Positions 10,591 to 20,834 of a stretch of 64,000 nucleotides of DNA are shown here, piece by piece (positions within the stretch are counted from its first letter, which is position 1; each line of letters begins with the position of its first letter). This DNA comes from Darksidea phi (taxonomy: Eukaryota; Ascomycota; Dothideomycetes; Pleosporales; Lentitheciaceae), in the NCBI GenBank assembly GCA_030770425.1, contig JASJFT010000042.1, positions 124,001-188,000 of the forward strand. Direction: 5' to 3'. A program made the position numbers and the translations under genes. Under the pieces are notes generated by a model. That model was not told where the DNA came from, ran no database searches, and saw nothing but the letters and a program-made list of their open reading frames with translations.

Positions 10591-11875
10591 ATTGATGCCA
10601 AATACTTTCTTCTAGAGCAAAACTGGACACCACGCGTCCGAAAAGTGTGTACACTCCCTTAATGCGTAAACATTAGCGCGACTCGCCAAAGATAATGACG
10701 AAAGCGGATCAGAAAAAGCCCTTGGCGGCAGGTACCCCACGAAATGTCGACGTCAATCTTTAGGCGAGTGATGAAAAACCAGTCGAACCAAGTTTCTCGA
10801 TCCATGAATGCAGTGGATATGGTGGATCCGGTCCCCATCGTGGAGGTGGGTGGCCGAGCAAGATACACCGTTATTTTCATGTGCGTCGATAAGCTATTCT
10901 CCGATTCCAGTTTCGGCCATGTTGTCATCATAGCATAGTGATACAAAATCCACTCGGAACGGCGTGTGGATCGAGCCATTGGTCCATGGTGGAGAGCGTG
11001 GGAAGTGTTGACGTGAGGTTGAGGTGCTCGTCATCGACGACTATACACGCCATCCTCGCTTGCCGGTTACGGCACATCGTCCCATAAGTGATATAATCAT
11101 AAAACTAACCTTTTCGAGGAATCTGCCCCTACGATCCTAGATCGTCTGAGATCTTAGCTGCCTGAGGCGGGAGCTAAGATCGTACAGCACGTCACCTTTA
11201 TAATGTGCCGTGCGTGGAAGCTTGAGGTACGAGATCAGCTGAGGCTCAAGACCAGCGCCGGTGATCTAGGCACCTTGAACCACGGGAACGCGAAGGGAGA
11301 TTTGCCAAGCAATCCGCAATAATTTGCCGATCCAGTCAAAGAAGAGAAGAAGTTTGGAGTATTGAATGAAAGAATGATATCTGCGGTGTGGCCCCACAGA
11401 AGCACCCCAATAGAGCTGCACGATCGTCCGCGATGATATATTCACCCTAGTCCGTTAGCGCGAAATGCTAAAATGACCGAATATGCATGCAGAACCATGA
11501 TATGCATGATCACTAGTCCGGGACTAATTGGCCATTGAGCCGGTTTCGGTCGCCTAATACTTCTTTGCTTGACAAGTCGTTTCATCATGTAGTTTCTTTA
11601 AGAGCTTAGTTTGGGATGCTATGTGAAGTCATTCAGCACGGGACAAGGGATCTCTGGCGCCGCATGATGAGCAAAGCGGCTGCGTATGGTTGCCGCTACT
11701 TGCTAGCCCTTGGAGACCTAGCGAATCGATGAAAGCATATACCAAGAACGCGGTTGAATGTAAACGAACATGGCAAGTGAGCCCCTTATATAGAGACCAC
11801 ATTGCCGTGTAGGTTTTGCCCTGAGCAACAGATATCAACTATCCTGTTCATACTCTTTTAAAATACTTTACCACT
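10591..11875. promoter_or_regulatory. Divergent promoter region between O-methyltransferase and DDGS-type cyclase
   Basis: A 1.28-kb spacer between the two divergent start codons. The part nearest the cyclase has a TATATAG at about 11789 and a TTTTAAAA at about 11854. GATC occurs nine times between 11133 and 11511, far above chance. Short open frames at 10659-10979 lack support. This is where shared control of the cluster should lie. Confidence 0.6.
11131..11181. promoter_or_regulatory. Paired GATC-containing inverted repeats (candidate operator)
   Basis: Two inverted repeats lie side by side: ACGATC-CTA-GATCGT at 11131-11145, and GATCTTAGCT...AGCTAAGATC (10-bp arms, 12-nt spacer) at 11150-11181. 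They are in the divergent promoter of the mycosporine cluster. GATC/CGAT repeats resemble light-response elements bound by White Collar-type GATA factors, but the assignment is a hypothesis. Confidence 0.45.
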
Positions 11876-13447
11876 ATGTCGGACATGAAAGCTTCCGTTG
11901 TGGAGACGAAGGATGGATTTCACGTTGAGGGATATGAGAAGATCGAATACGACTTCACATTTCTTGACGGTGTCTTCAATCCTCGGAACGCTCAGCTTGC
12001 GAACTGCTATGAGCGATGGGGCCGCTGCCTCGCCGTCATGGATCTGAATATCTACAACCTCTACGGCCAGGAGATGCAGAAGTACTTCGATCACCACGGC
12101 CTCGAGCTGAAGATCCATAAGACCATGATTGGCGAGAAAGCCAAGTCCATGGACACGCTTTTGAGTATAGTGGATTCCATGACTGATTTCGGTATCATTC
12201 GAAAGGAGCCAGTTTTGGTTGTGGTATGTTGATGCACGCGGCCGTTTGGTCAAACTATCGTTAACGCGCCTGCAGGGAGGAGGTCTCGTAACCGACGTTG
12301 CTGGGTAAAGCCTTGCCACTAGACCATCGCCTAAGAGCAATTCTAAGGCACTCTGGCCTCGAGATCGTCTAGAGCCACTTGCTAACACAGGGCGCAGATT
12401 TGCTTGTGCGGCGTACCGAAGAAACACAAACTTCATCCGTATCCCAACGACCGTCATTGGCCTAATTGATGCTAGCGTCAGCATCAAGGTCGCTGTGAAC
12501 TACGGCAACTACAAGAACCGTCTTGGGGCGTATCATGCCCCGATGCATACTTTCCTCGACTTCCAGTTCTTGCGCAGTCTTCCCGAGGGGCAGGTTCGCA
12601 ATGGTTTCGCCGAATTGATCAAAATTTCAAGCTGTGCTCATCTGAGAACGTTCGATTTGCTCGACCAATTCTGCGAGAAGTTGATCACGACGCGCTTTGG
12701 CCGCTCTGATGATGCGACGGATGAGGTTCGCAAGGCCGCGGATGAAATTAACCGCTCTGGCATCTACGAGATGTTGAAACTTGAGACGCCGAACCTACAC
12801 GAGATCGGGTTGGATCGTGTCATCGCGTATGGTCACACCTGGAGTCCTCTTCACGAGGTAAGTAACCTGGTATGTGCAGTAGGTATCTGCTCACCATTGT
12901 CTAGCTAACTCCTGACGTCCCGCTCCGCCACGGCCACGCTATCTCAATCGATATGGCATATTCAGCGACGCTCGCGAACATGCGTGGATTGCTCAGCGAC
13001 AAGGAGCACCAGCGCATCTTGAACCTGTTCTCGAGAGCAGGTCTGTCCATGGATCACGAGCTCTTCAACGAAGAGATCCTGGACAAGGCCACCAAGGCGA
13101 TCCTCAAAACTCGAGACGGCAAGCTGCGTGCCGCGGTACCCAATCCGCTGGGAAACTGTGTGTTCTTGAACGACGTGTCTGCGGAAGAAATGAATGGGGC
13201 GCTGGGAAGGCACAAGGAGATTATGAAGAAGTATCCTCGCAATGGTGAAGGCATCGACGCCTTTGTAGATGCGAGCGATACTGGCTACACAGTTAATGAT
13301 GCTCCTGTGGAGAAGGTGATGAATGGGAAGAACAACGGCATCATTAACGGCCAAACTAACGGCCACACCAATGGCGGGACCAACGGTCTATCCAGTGGTC
13401 TGCAGGAAGTATTGGCGAATGGCTATCCCAACGGACACAAAAACTGA
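11876..13447 (+). CDS. Sugar-phosphate cyclase, DDGS/EEVS type (mycosporine core enzyme)
   Basis: Four exons: 11876-12223, 12276-12304 (29 nt), 12398-12857 and 12905-13447, giving 459 aa. It belongs to the dehydroquinate-synthase superfamily. The NAD-binding GGGLVTDVAGF is assembled across introns 1 and 2; FIRIPTTVIGLIDASVSIKV and KNRLGAYHAPMHTFLDFQFL follow. Metal ligands are expected in FAELIK (Glu), GHTWSP (His) and RHGHAIS (His). This sequence set is that of the sedoheptulose-7-phosphate cyclases (DDGS or EEVS), not of the AROM dehydroquinate synthase. With the adjacent methyltransferase and ATP-grasp genes, DDGS is the better reading; sequence alone does not let me exclude EEVS. The last ~40 residues are an unusual Asn-Gly repeat tail absent from the catalytic core. 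Confidence 0.93.
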
Positions 13448-14457
13448 GCAACGATTGGACCAGGCGCGCTGCCATTGCATGGAAGCATGTGGAGGGATGG
13501 TTAAAGAACGAAGGAATAAAAGTTCAGGACATCGGTCTCGAGTCCACTCGATCAGATGAACCAATAGAACATTTATCAGTATCTCTAACCATTTGCACAA
13601 TCCGTTCACGCGCACACAACACACCTCATTAACACCTACAACTTGACTTGCGTGGACACTCACACCCATAGTTAGTACTTTTATATGATATGTTCTCCCA
13701 ATAAATCGACACCGACGCCCCATCGCCCTCAATGAAGAGGACCCAACGAGACGCCAGCTTCCTACAGGAGGTTTTCTTCTCCGGAGCCACGCCACCCGTA
13801 GGTGACTGGCAACCAAGAGCCAAAGTATAGCTAGTGGTCGTGGCTGGCTCCGTTGACTTTTTGATAAAGAAGAAAAAAGCGGGAGGGCGAGGGCCGGGCG
13901 AAGATTTTGTACGGTTCGCGATGCCAAGGCGCTAAACTGAAAACAACGGGCTGATGGGCACGTGATGCTGGCTCATCGGGGACGATGGATGTTGATGCTA
14001 TTAGCATACCACACTGTACAAATCTCCATTTAAGATGATACCACAAGGAAACAGCACGCAGCAGGAGGCACAGCAGCACCACGCTCGAACCAACACAAAG
14101 AGATCAAAAAGAAATACCTACGACGCGATGAGTGAAATAGCAATGCCTTGATATATAGACTTCATGCCAATGACGCAGCTACCATGCAGTCCCCCACGCC
14201 TACCCCAGCACGGAATACACGCCAGCCGGACCTACAGTAGCGTCAAGCTACATGCACCCACCAAAAGTAGAAAAGAATGAAGCAAGATTTCGCCCGTGCA
14301 CATGCAGTATGCAGCCCCCATGAAAACGCCAGCGGAAAAGAAGAGCACAAGCTACCATGTAGCGAATGAATGGGTAAGGTTGTGGGGGGTATCTATCTTC
14401 CTCAAACAAGTTTTTAAATCTCCAAAAGCTCGTAGCTGGTCAAAAGTGCTGTCCGAG
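13448..14457. other. Convergent intergenic region
   Basis: About 1 kb between tail-to-tail genes (cyclase and glycosyltransferase). Open frames here have no motif support. I see no repeat. Confidence 0.5.
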
Positions 14458-16374
14458 TCACCAAACAATGCCTTTCCAATCGAAATCCCCGTCGACATTG
14501 AGCCAATTCTTCTGTGTAAATGCACTCTCCCAACCCATCATAACCGCTAGAAGCCTGCATCCAATGCTTGACACGGTGCACACGACCGTATCCGCCTTGC
14601 CCAACACCGCAAGATCCATCAAATAAGCACGACCAACCAACTCCCGCAACTTCATCGCTTCCTCGGGCACGTTGTCGTTATCGAGCTTGTTCATATCATT
14701 TGCGTTACCGACGGGTCGACCGAGGCTGAAAAACACGTCCTTGTAGAAGCCACCTTCCCAGCCAGTGATTTCATCGATCCAGGGGTTCTTCTTGCCGTGG
14801 GCGGCTTCGAGGGCGGCTTTGGTGGCGAGCATGATGCGGTCTTGGGCACGGATCGAATTGGGACCCAGTTCGCCGGATTCGTATACGATGGGGTCGTCGG
14901 AGGCGAGGACGAGTTTGGAGGGAGTGTGGCGTGCGAAGAGCGCATCGGCAAGGGCCTTTTCTTCAACGCTGCGGTGTTTCTTGGACTTTACGTTTGCGTT
15001 TTCGATGCGGTCGATATAAAGGTCACGCGCGGTGTCCATGTATCGATCCAACGGGATGTAGTCTTTCTGATACTGGAATTCCAAGGGGTGCTTGTCGCCG
15101 CGACGGACGTGGATACCGATACTTATGCCGCCAGCTTTGACGATGGGATCGTAGAGCGAGTGTGTGCGGTCGAGGACGTATGCGGCGTCATCGGTGCGTA
15201 GCTTGAAGAGTGCTTCGTAGCCAGCGCGAAGGAGGCCAAAGATCTTATGTTGGCGCTGAACGTATTGCTTCGTGGGATCTTCCCACTCATCTGTGAACTG
15301 GTGGCCGAAGGTTGATGTGACTGTTGCACCGCTGACGACAATGTGGCGAGCGTTGTGAGGGCAAGGAACCATATGAGATTTGGGTGGTGGAAGACATCCC
15401 GCCGACGGAGGTGGTGTGAAGAAGGTTGAGTACTTGCCGTAGGGCCTGGTAATAGTTAGCAGCTGATAGAACGGGTCGAGTGTGGGGGCCGGGTAGATTA
15501 GATTGAGGGTGACATACCATCGGGTATCATCTACAAAGAAGGTGCGATTTTCAGCCTGTGCCAGTCCGTACGACATCCACATCCGCATCAACGTGTTACC
15601 GAAGCCTGCGTCCTCCGTGTCCATGACGTATGTTAGTGTGCGGTCGCACACTGACATGCCACCAGTGTATTCTTTTTCCGCAATCGCGACATCATCCACG
15701 AAGCCTTTTGGTCTCCCTGATTGTCTTGCCGGGGGCAGTAATGCCTGCGCTTCCGCTTCCGGTACATCGATAAAATACTGATCCTTCTGATAATAGCCAA
15801 GCATTCGCCTAGCAATGCCGCTGTTCGCATGAGCCTCTTGGCGGAGCTGCTTTGACAACTCCATCGACTGGTGGCAGATGTCGCGGTATAGCGCCGGCTT
15901 CAGCGGAAACTCGTAGCTTGATGGTATCGATACTGTCCACTTGGACTTTCCCTTTGTGTCCTGCACGACGACCGCCGATGGTTCCTCTGGAAGGAGACTG
16001 CCCCCGACCATCTCCCAGTCGCCCTCGTCCTCTTCATACTCGACTGATTGCAATTGCTGCTGAGCATATATTTGTCGGATAATGAGCCATAGAAGAATAG
16101 CGACGCCACAGCATCCGATCAGCAATCGCTTTACCAAGTGCGTGTGGCTTGGTGTAGACGGCTTTCCACCATGGCGCGGTACCAAGGATGGCAGGCTAGG
16201 AGACGGTGGCGGTGACGGCGAAAGCAGTCCTCGACGAGACGCAATCGTGGGCGAGAGGAACGTAGCCGACGTTATCGACGGACTAAGCTGTGAGTAGCTC
16301 GCCGCAGAAACGTGTAAGTTGGGATTCCGTCTCGCATGCATCTTCTTCATCTTCTGCGTTGCGTGGTTAAGCAT
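14458..16374 (-). CDS. GT23-like (alpha-1,6-fucosyltransferase-type) type II membrane protein
   Basis: Reads open for 638 codons, but a 72-nt in-frame intron (15517-15446, GTATGT donor) is almost certain. Removing it joins FFVDDTRW to PYGKYSTFF and gives 614 aa. A Ser/Pro-rich N-terminus precedes one membrane anchor (LLIGCCGVAILLWLIIRQIY, about residue 85). The lumenal part holds MDTEDAGFGNTLMRMWMSYG, the donor-sugar motif GIHVRRGDKHP, the KLVLASDDP segment and a DTVVCTVSSIGCRLLAVMMG stretch, in the order seen in GT23/fucosyltransferase-fold enzymes. The acceptor and sugar in fungi are unknown to me. It is expected in the secretory pathway. Confidence 0.8.
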   Translation of the reverse strand: MLNHATQKMKKMHARRNPNLHVSAASYSQLSPSITSATFLSPTIASRRGLLSPSPPPSPSLPSLVPRHGGKPSTPSHTHLVKRLLIGCCGVAILLWLIIRQIYAQQQLQSVEYEEDEGDWEMVGGSLLPEEPSAVVVQDTKGKSKWTVSIPSSYEFPLKPALYRDICHQSMELSKQLRQEAHANSGIARRMLGYYQKDQYFIDVPEAEAQALLPPARQSGRPKGFVDDVAIAEKEYTGGMSVCDRTLTYVMDTEDAGFGNTLMRMWMSYGLAQAENRTFFVDDTRWYVTLNLIYPAPTLDPFYQLLTITRPYGKYSTFFTPPPSAGCLPPPKSHMVPCPHNARHIVVSGATVTSTFGHQFTDEWEDPTKQYVQRQHKIFGLLRAGYEALFKLRTDDAAYVLDRTHSLYDPIVKAGGISIGIHVRRGDKHPLEFQYQKDYIPLDRYMDTARDLYIDRIENANVKSKKHRSVEEKALADALFARHTPSKLVLASDDPIVYESGELGPNSIRAQDRIMLATKAALEAAHGKKNPWIDEITGWEGGFYKDVFFSLGRPVGNANDMNKLDNDNVPEEAMKLRELVGRAYLMDLAVLGKADTVVCTVSSIGCRLLAVMMGWESAFTQKNWLNVDGDFDWKGIVW

Positions 16375-17869
16375 CTCGTGGGGCCTAATATGCTAACTTG
16401 CTTCTTGCCACCAGTATGAAGGGCAATCGGTTCGAGGACCTGCGACGTTGTGGCGGATTGACTCTAAGGTCGAACCTGGTGTAGTCACCTGGCCCTGCAG
16501 GTGTTGATGAGCAAGCAGAAGGAACGGCGGAGCGAGGCAGCGTCAAGATGCCTCCACTCAAAGGAGCGTAAGAAATGAATAAGAAAGAGACTTGGAAGGA
16601 ATGTCGAGAAAATAGCGCAACGGTAGGCCTAAGGTGTCATCCGCCGGCTGTTGGATATCCCAAAAGGCCCGGTCGAAGTAGTAGAAGAAGATGGTAAAGT
16701 TTCACGCCAGCAAACGACTCATCTCCATCAAGGAGCAAGGGCGTGTAATTAGAGGGGACGAAGCATGAATGAACCCTCTCCAGAGACTCACGAGCGTTTG
16801 AAGGCACGAACACGGGCGGGAACTGGCTAGGAAAGAGGGCAAGGGCATTGAGCAATGCGGAAATTCGCTTTGCAACCACAGGCGTGGCGCAATCCGGTGC
16901 ATGTCGCAGATTGGTTCGGGCGCTGTTTCAGAGCAAAGTGTGTGCCGATCAGACTTACGCAGCAATGTACAGTATGCACGCTTCCGCGCATCTAGAGGCC
17001 CGTAGTACCGCACCGCACCGCACCGCACCGCGTACTCACCGCGTCGTCACGCGCCTCTCGTCGCATCGCATCTCTCCTCTATTAACGTCAATAACTGAAG
17101 ACGTAGCAGACGGACATTAACGATGACGCCCTGCGCCGCTCACGATTCTCTCGTGCGTGCCAGCGGGGTTCCGTCTCGGAACATGAAACGTGTGCACCCT
17201 TTGACCTTGGCCTGCTTCCCAAAGGCGTAACGCGCCTGGCGAACCGCTCGAATTAGCGGCCGGAATTTGCGCCCGGCGTCGCGAGGCTCACATGACGGGC
17301 CCGTGTCGACAACGGTGTGCCGTGCGCCAGGCCCACTATACGTTACTATAGGCTGACGCTCTCTTGTATACTAAGCTACAAAAATATACCAGCCTGCAGG
17401 AGCTTCATGTAGAGTGTTATACGGATTCTGCACATGCTCTATCTCATGCAATATTGCTATCGAAAGCTAGTCTAAGAACTCGTTTTGAACGGCGTCATGG
17501 ACCGAAGAAAGCAGGAGGAGAAAACGGGGTATCAAAAAGCTCCCTCGAACACTCGCACTGAGAGACATCCAGTAGCCGAACACCATGCTCTCGCGCTTCC
17601 CATATTCCCTAACCAGCACGTAAAAGAAGATGAGAAAGTAGAAGAGTACGTGTCCGTAACACCCGAAACATCAGCAAACGCCCGTGCATCAAACAACCTC
17701 GCCACCCTCGGGCTGTTGCTCATTAGTTGTATCCACTAAATATAGGATACACATCATCTATTGCCCTCTTGTGCAGTCGTGTCGCTTTTACTCATACAGT
17801 AACGAAAGCAGTAGATCCTTCGGTTCGTACCGTTGTCGGCCCTAACATTCCAGCCGTCGCGCCTCGTAC
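16375..17869. other. Intergenic region upstream of the GT23-like gene, with short CCGCA repeat
   Basis: About 1.5 kb without a supported gene. It contains a perfect microsatellite-like run of five CCGCA-type units at about 17008-17031. It holds the promoter of the GT23-like gene and the 3' flank of the kinesin. Confidence 0.5.
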
Positions 17870-20834
17870 TCAGCTAGCCTCTCGCACCAACCCGTCGCCG
17901 ACTGTTCGCTGACTGGTCCGTCGAGTGGTGTTGGCATCGTGGGGAGGGCTATTGCGTCGTACTCCATTCAAACCAGTAGCGCGGACCGAATCGACTTGTT
18001 TCGATATCATCTCATCGAGCATTCTTGTCACGTCTTCGATATTTCTCTCCGGCTTGGAGTCTTGCCCGCCTGTCTTCGGGCTGATTGGTGACGGCGACCC
18101 CTTTGTCAAACTGCCGTTGCTGCCCTCACTACGCTGGTGCGATGTTCTCCTGCTATTTGGTGAACCGTCGCTTGCGAGCTCTTGTGCTGCCTCGCTTTTC
18201 TTACGCGCCGAGGTCAGCGCTGCAATCATCCGCTCTTTGTCCTCGAGTTGCGCGCGTAGGCTGGAGATTTCTGCATCCTTCTCCGCAATCGTTGCGATTA
18301 GGCCGCCATCTTCGCTGCTTCCGGCTACCATGTGCGTAAGTGACATCGATATACGTGAATGACTGGACCTCCGAGCCTGCAGTAGTCGCTTCTCTAATGT
18401 CGCGATGTACCGATTCTTGTCAGCTAGATCGGTTTGCAGTGCTTGAATCTGCACCGCCTGCGTCGCTGTACCATCCCCATTCTCTCCAAGCGAGTCTTCC
18501 TCCTCCGATCCATCTAGAGGAAGAGGTGAGAGTGGATTTTGTGAACTGCGTTGTCCAGGCACCTCCAGTGTAGCGTGACTTCCTGATGACCGTGTAGAGA
18601 CTGGCCGTACGTCACCAGCATTGCTCATGACAGACCCGCGCGTTAGGCTCATGGATGAGAAGGACCGGCCATTATTAACACCCAGTGATTTCGAGCTCAG
18701 GATCAGACGGTTCAGATGCTCAATGCGTTCTTTGAGCGCGGTCCTGGCCAGTTGCATCTCGAGCATTTGCTCTTCATGCCGATGTTTGTCCTCTAGCTCG
18801 CGTGCCTTCTCCTCTTCCTCATCCTTCTCGCGCTCTTCTTCAACCTTTTTGTTCTCCTTGGATCTGTTCTGTTCCTCGAGTTGCTTCCTAAGCTCTTGTA
18901 TTTCAATGCGATACCGGTCCAATAGCGCACGGCTCCCAGCGTCTCCGGCAGCACCCACAGACTCTTCTGCTTTCTTGGCATGGCTGACGATGTTGTTCTT
19001 TGCGCGGGATGCAAATTTTAAAGTGTTCAAGGTTTCACCCGTGTGGCTGTTGGCTGCAGCGATGCTACCACTGGCACCAATTTGGATGGTGCACAGGATG
19101 CTGACCAGGGAGTTTCCTGAAAGAGCAGGCTGTAGTAACCGGGTGAGCTTACTGTCCCGGTATGGCAAGTGTTTCTCCTTGCTTCCTTTGTCCTTGTCCG
19201 ACGTTGCCTTGTCTTTGTCGCTTGCTAGTCGACCGATGACGGTTCCCAATGTGAGCAAACTCTTGTTAATGTGGGATCCTTCCGTCCGTCTTTCTTTGTT
19301 TTCGGCGGCCTTTTCGGAACCAGCCAAGTCAATCAGACTGAGGGTAGAGACTCGCACACCACCGGGTGCGATGGCGGACCGCTTGCTGTCCTTCAGGCTG
19401 CCGCTTGCGCCGCCACGTTCACGGCTTTCGACAACAATCTGTACGACAGCATGACTTCGGGAACTGCGCGCGTTGAACTGTGTTCCCGCAACGCGACGAG
19501 CATTGTCGCCGCGGGCGATGACGCGTAGCAGCTGAGTCGGACTTTGGACGATTTCTTCGTTTAGCGGGGTAGCATGCACACCGCGCTTGCTGTCTTCTCT
19601 GAGCTTGATCTCTTCCTGAGCCCCAGGCTGCCCATTCATGCCAACAACTGGTCCCGCGAGAAGGTCATGGATCTTTTCGTTGTAGATCTCCAAATAGCTG
19701 ACTCTGAGAAGAAATTCGCGATGTGGTGTTTCCCGGATGTACGAGAATATGTCGGTAATGGCCAATGGAATCACTCCTGGGTTCGTTGCAGTTCCTTGCA
19801 TAGAGAATGTCTTGCCCGTCCCGGTCATGCCATAGGCGAATACGGTGCCGTGGTAACCCTCCATGACCCGACGAACCAGTCGCTTAGCGGCGCCATCATA
19901 AACTCGGGCGTTATTGTCTTGGGTGTCGAACACGTTGTCTGAGCAATCTCAAGTCAGCCGCAGTTCGGAATTCATGCGCTATGCTGTGTAACGTACCGTA
20001 ATAGTAGTCTCCACCTTCCCGGCCTTTATATGCAATGAGCGATCGTTTATTGTTCACTTCCCACTCCTGCTCCTGCTTGCTATCTTTTGCGCCGACGTCC
20101 GGTCGCACTCGCACACTGACAATGACGTTTCCCTTGCCGTCTTTGAGTATAGAATTTCTATTCTGAGTCTCAGAGCGGCCGCGTGCTTCATCGTCACCAA
20201 TATCCTCGAATGTGGTTGCGCTGGTCGCATACGATCCCTGGGCGGAAGAGTTCCTGCTCTGTGGGGGCGAAGGCAGGCTTAAGTGGCTATTCTCTACCGC
20301 CACCGACTCGCCGCTGCCGTTGAGGAAGCTGGGGGGAGACAATGGCGACTTCCCAAGAAGTCCCCTACCTCCAACGTTGGAAATTCTAGACTTCTTGATG
20401 CTGCCGGTTCTTGAGGGCGTCCTGGATGCTCCTGATACCCTCTGGTTCATCGAGTCACCGTATGGCGTCGAGCTGGCCGACAATGGGCTAGGGGGATGGC
20501 TCGAGGTTCTGCCTTTCGGCGGCTGTGGGAAAGAGCCAATGCTGACGGTTTTGCGCAATGACTTCCCCGCCGGAAGTGGCCCTGCCTGTGGGTCGTCGGT
20601 TCTCAGCGTCGGCACGGTGGACGAGGAGTATGTGTGGTTCTTGGGCGTGGGTCGCTGTGGCAGCGCTGAGGAAGACACAGCACGGCTGGCGATGCCCGAC
20701 GCGGGGAGTAGTGACGCGCGCGAGGCGGGACCGACGTTCGATGCTCGAGACTTTGCGACGGGTAGCGAGGGGAGCGGGCCGGTGGGAGGGGCGATTGAGG
20801 GCCGCGAGGGGCGGGGGAGCGAGTGGCTCGTCAT
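17870..20834 (-). CDS. Kinesin-7 family motor (Kip2/KipA-like)
   Basis: Plus-end microtubule motor. Two exons, 20834-19997 and 19938-17870, giving 968 aa; the intron sits after YYY near the start of the motor. The first ~230 residues are Ser/Pro/Arg-rich and disordered, as in KipA/Kip2. The motor follows: VIVSVRVRPD, the P-loop GMTGTGKTFSMQG (about residue 316), LEIYNEKIHDLL, switch I NARSSRSH, switch II SLIDLAGSEKAA, HINKSLLTLGTVIGRL, and YRDSKLTRLLQPALSGNS. Next is a Glu/Lys/Arg-rich coiled coil (ELRKQLEEQN through LKERIEHLNRLI), then a second coiled coil and a disordered tail. Kinesin is certain; the kinesin-7/Kip2 subclass rests on the N-terminal extension and overall layout. Confidence 0.93.

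Noticed and set aside
10659..10979. 106-codon minus-strand frame upstream of the COMT-type gene
   Set aside because: No recognisable motif, no splice sites joining it to the methyltransferase, and the latter already has a complete N-terminus.
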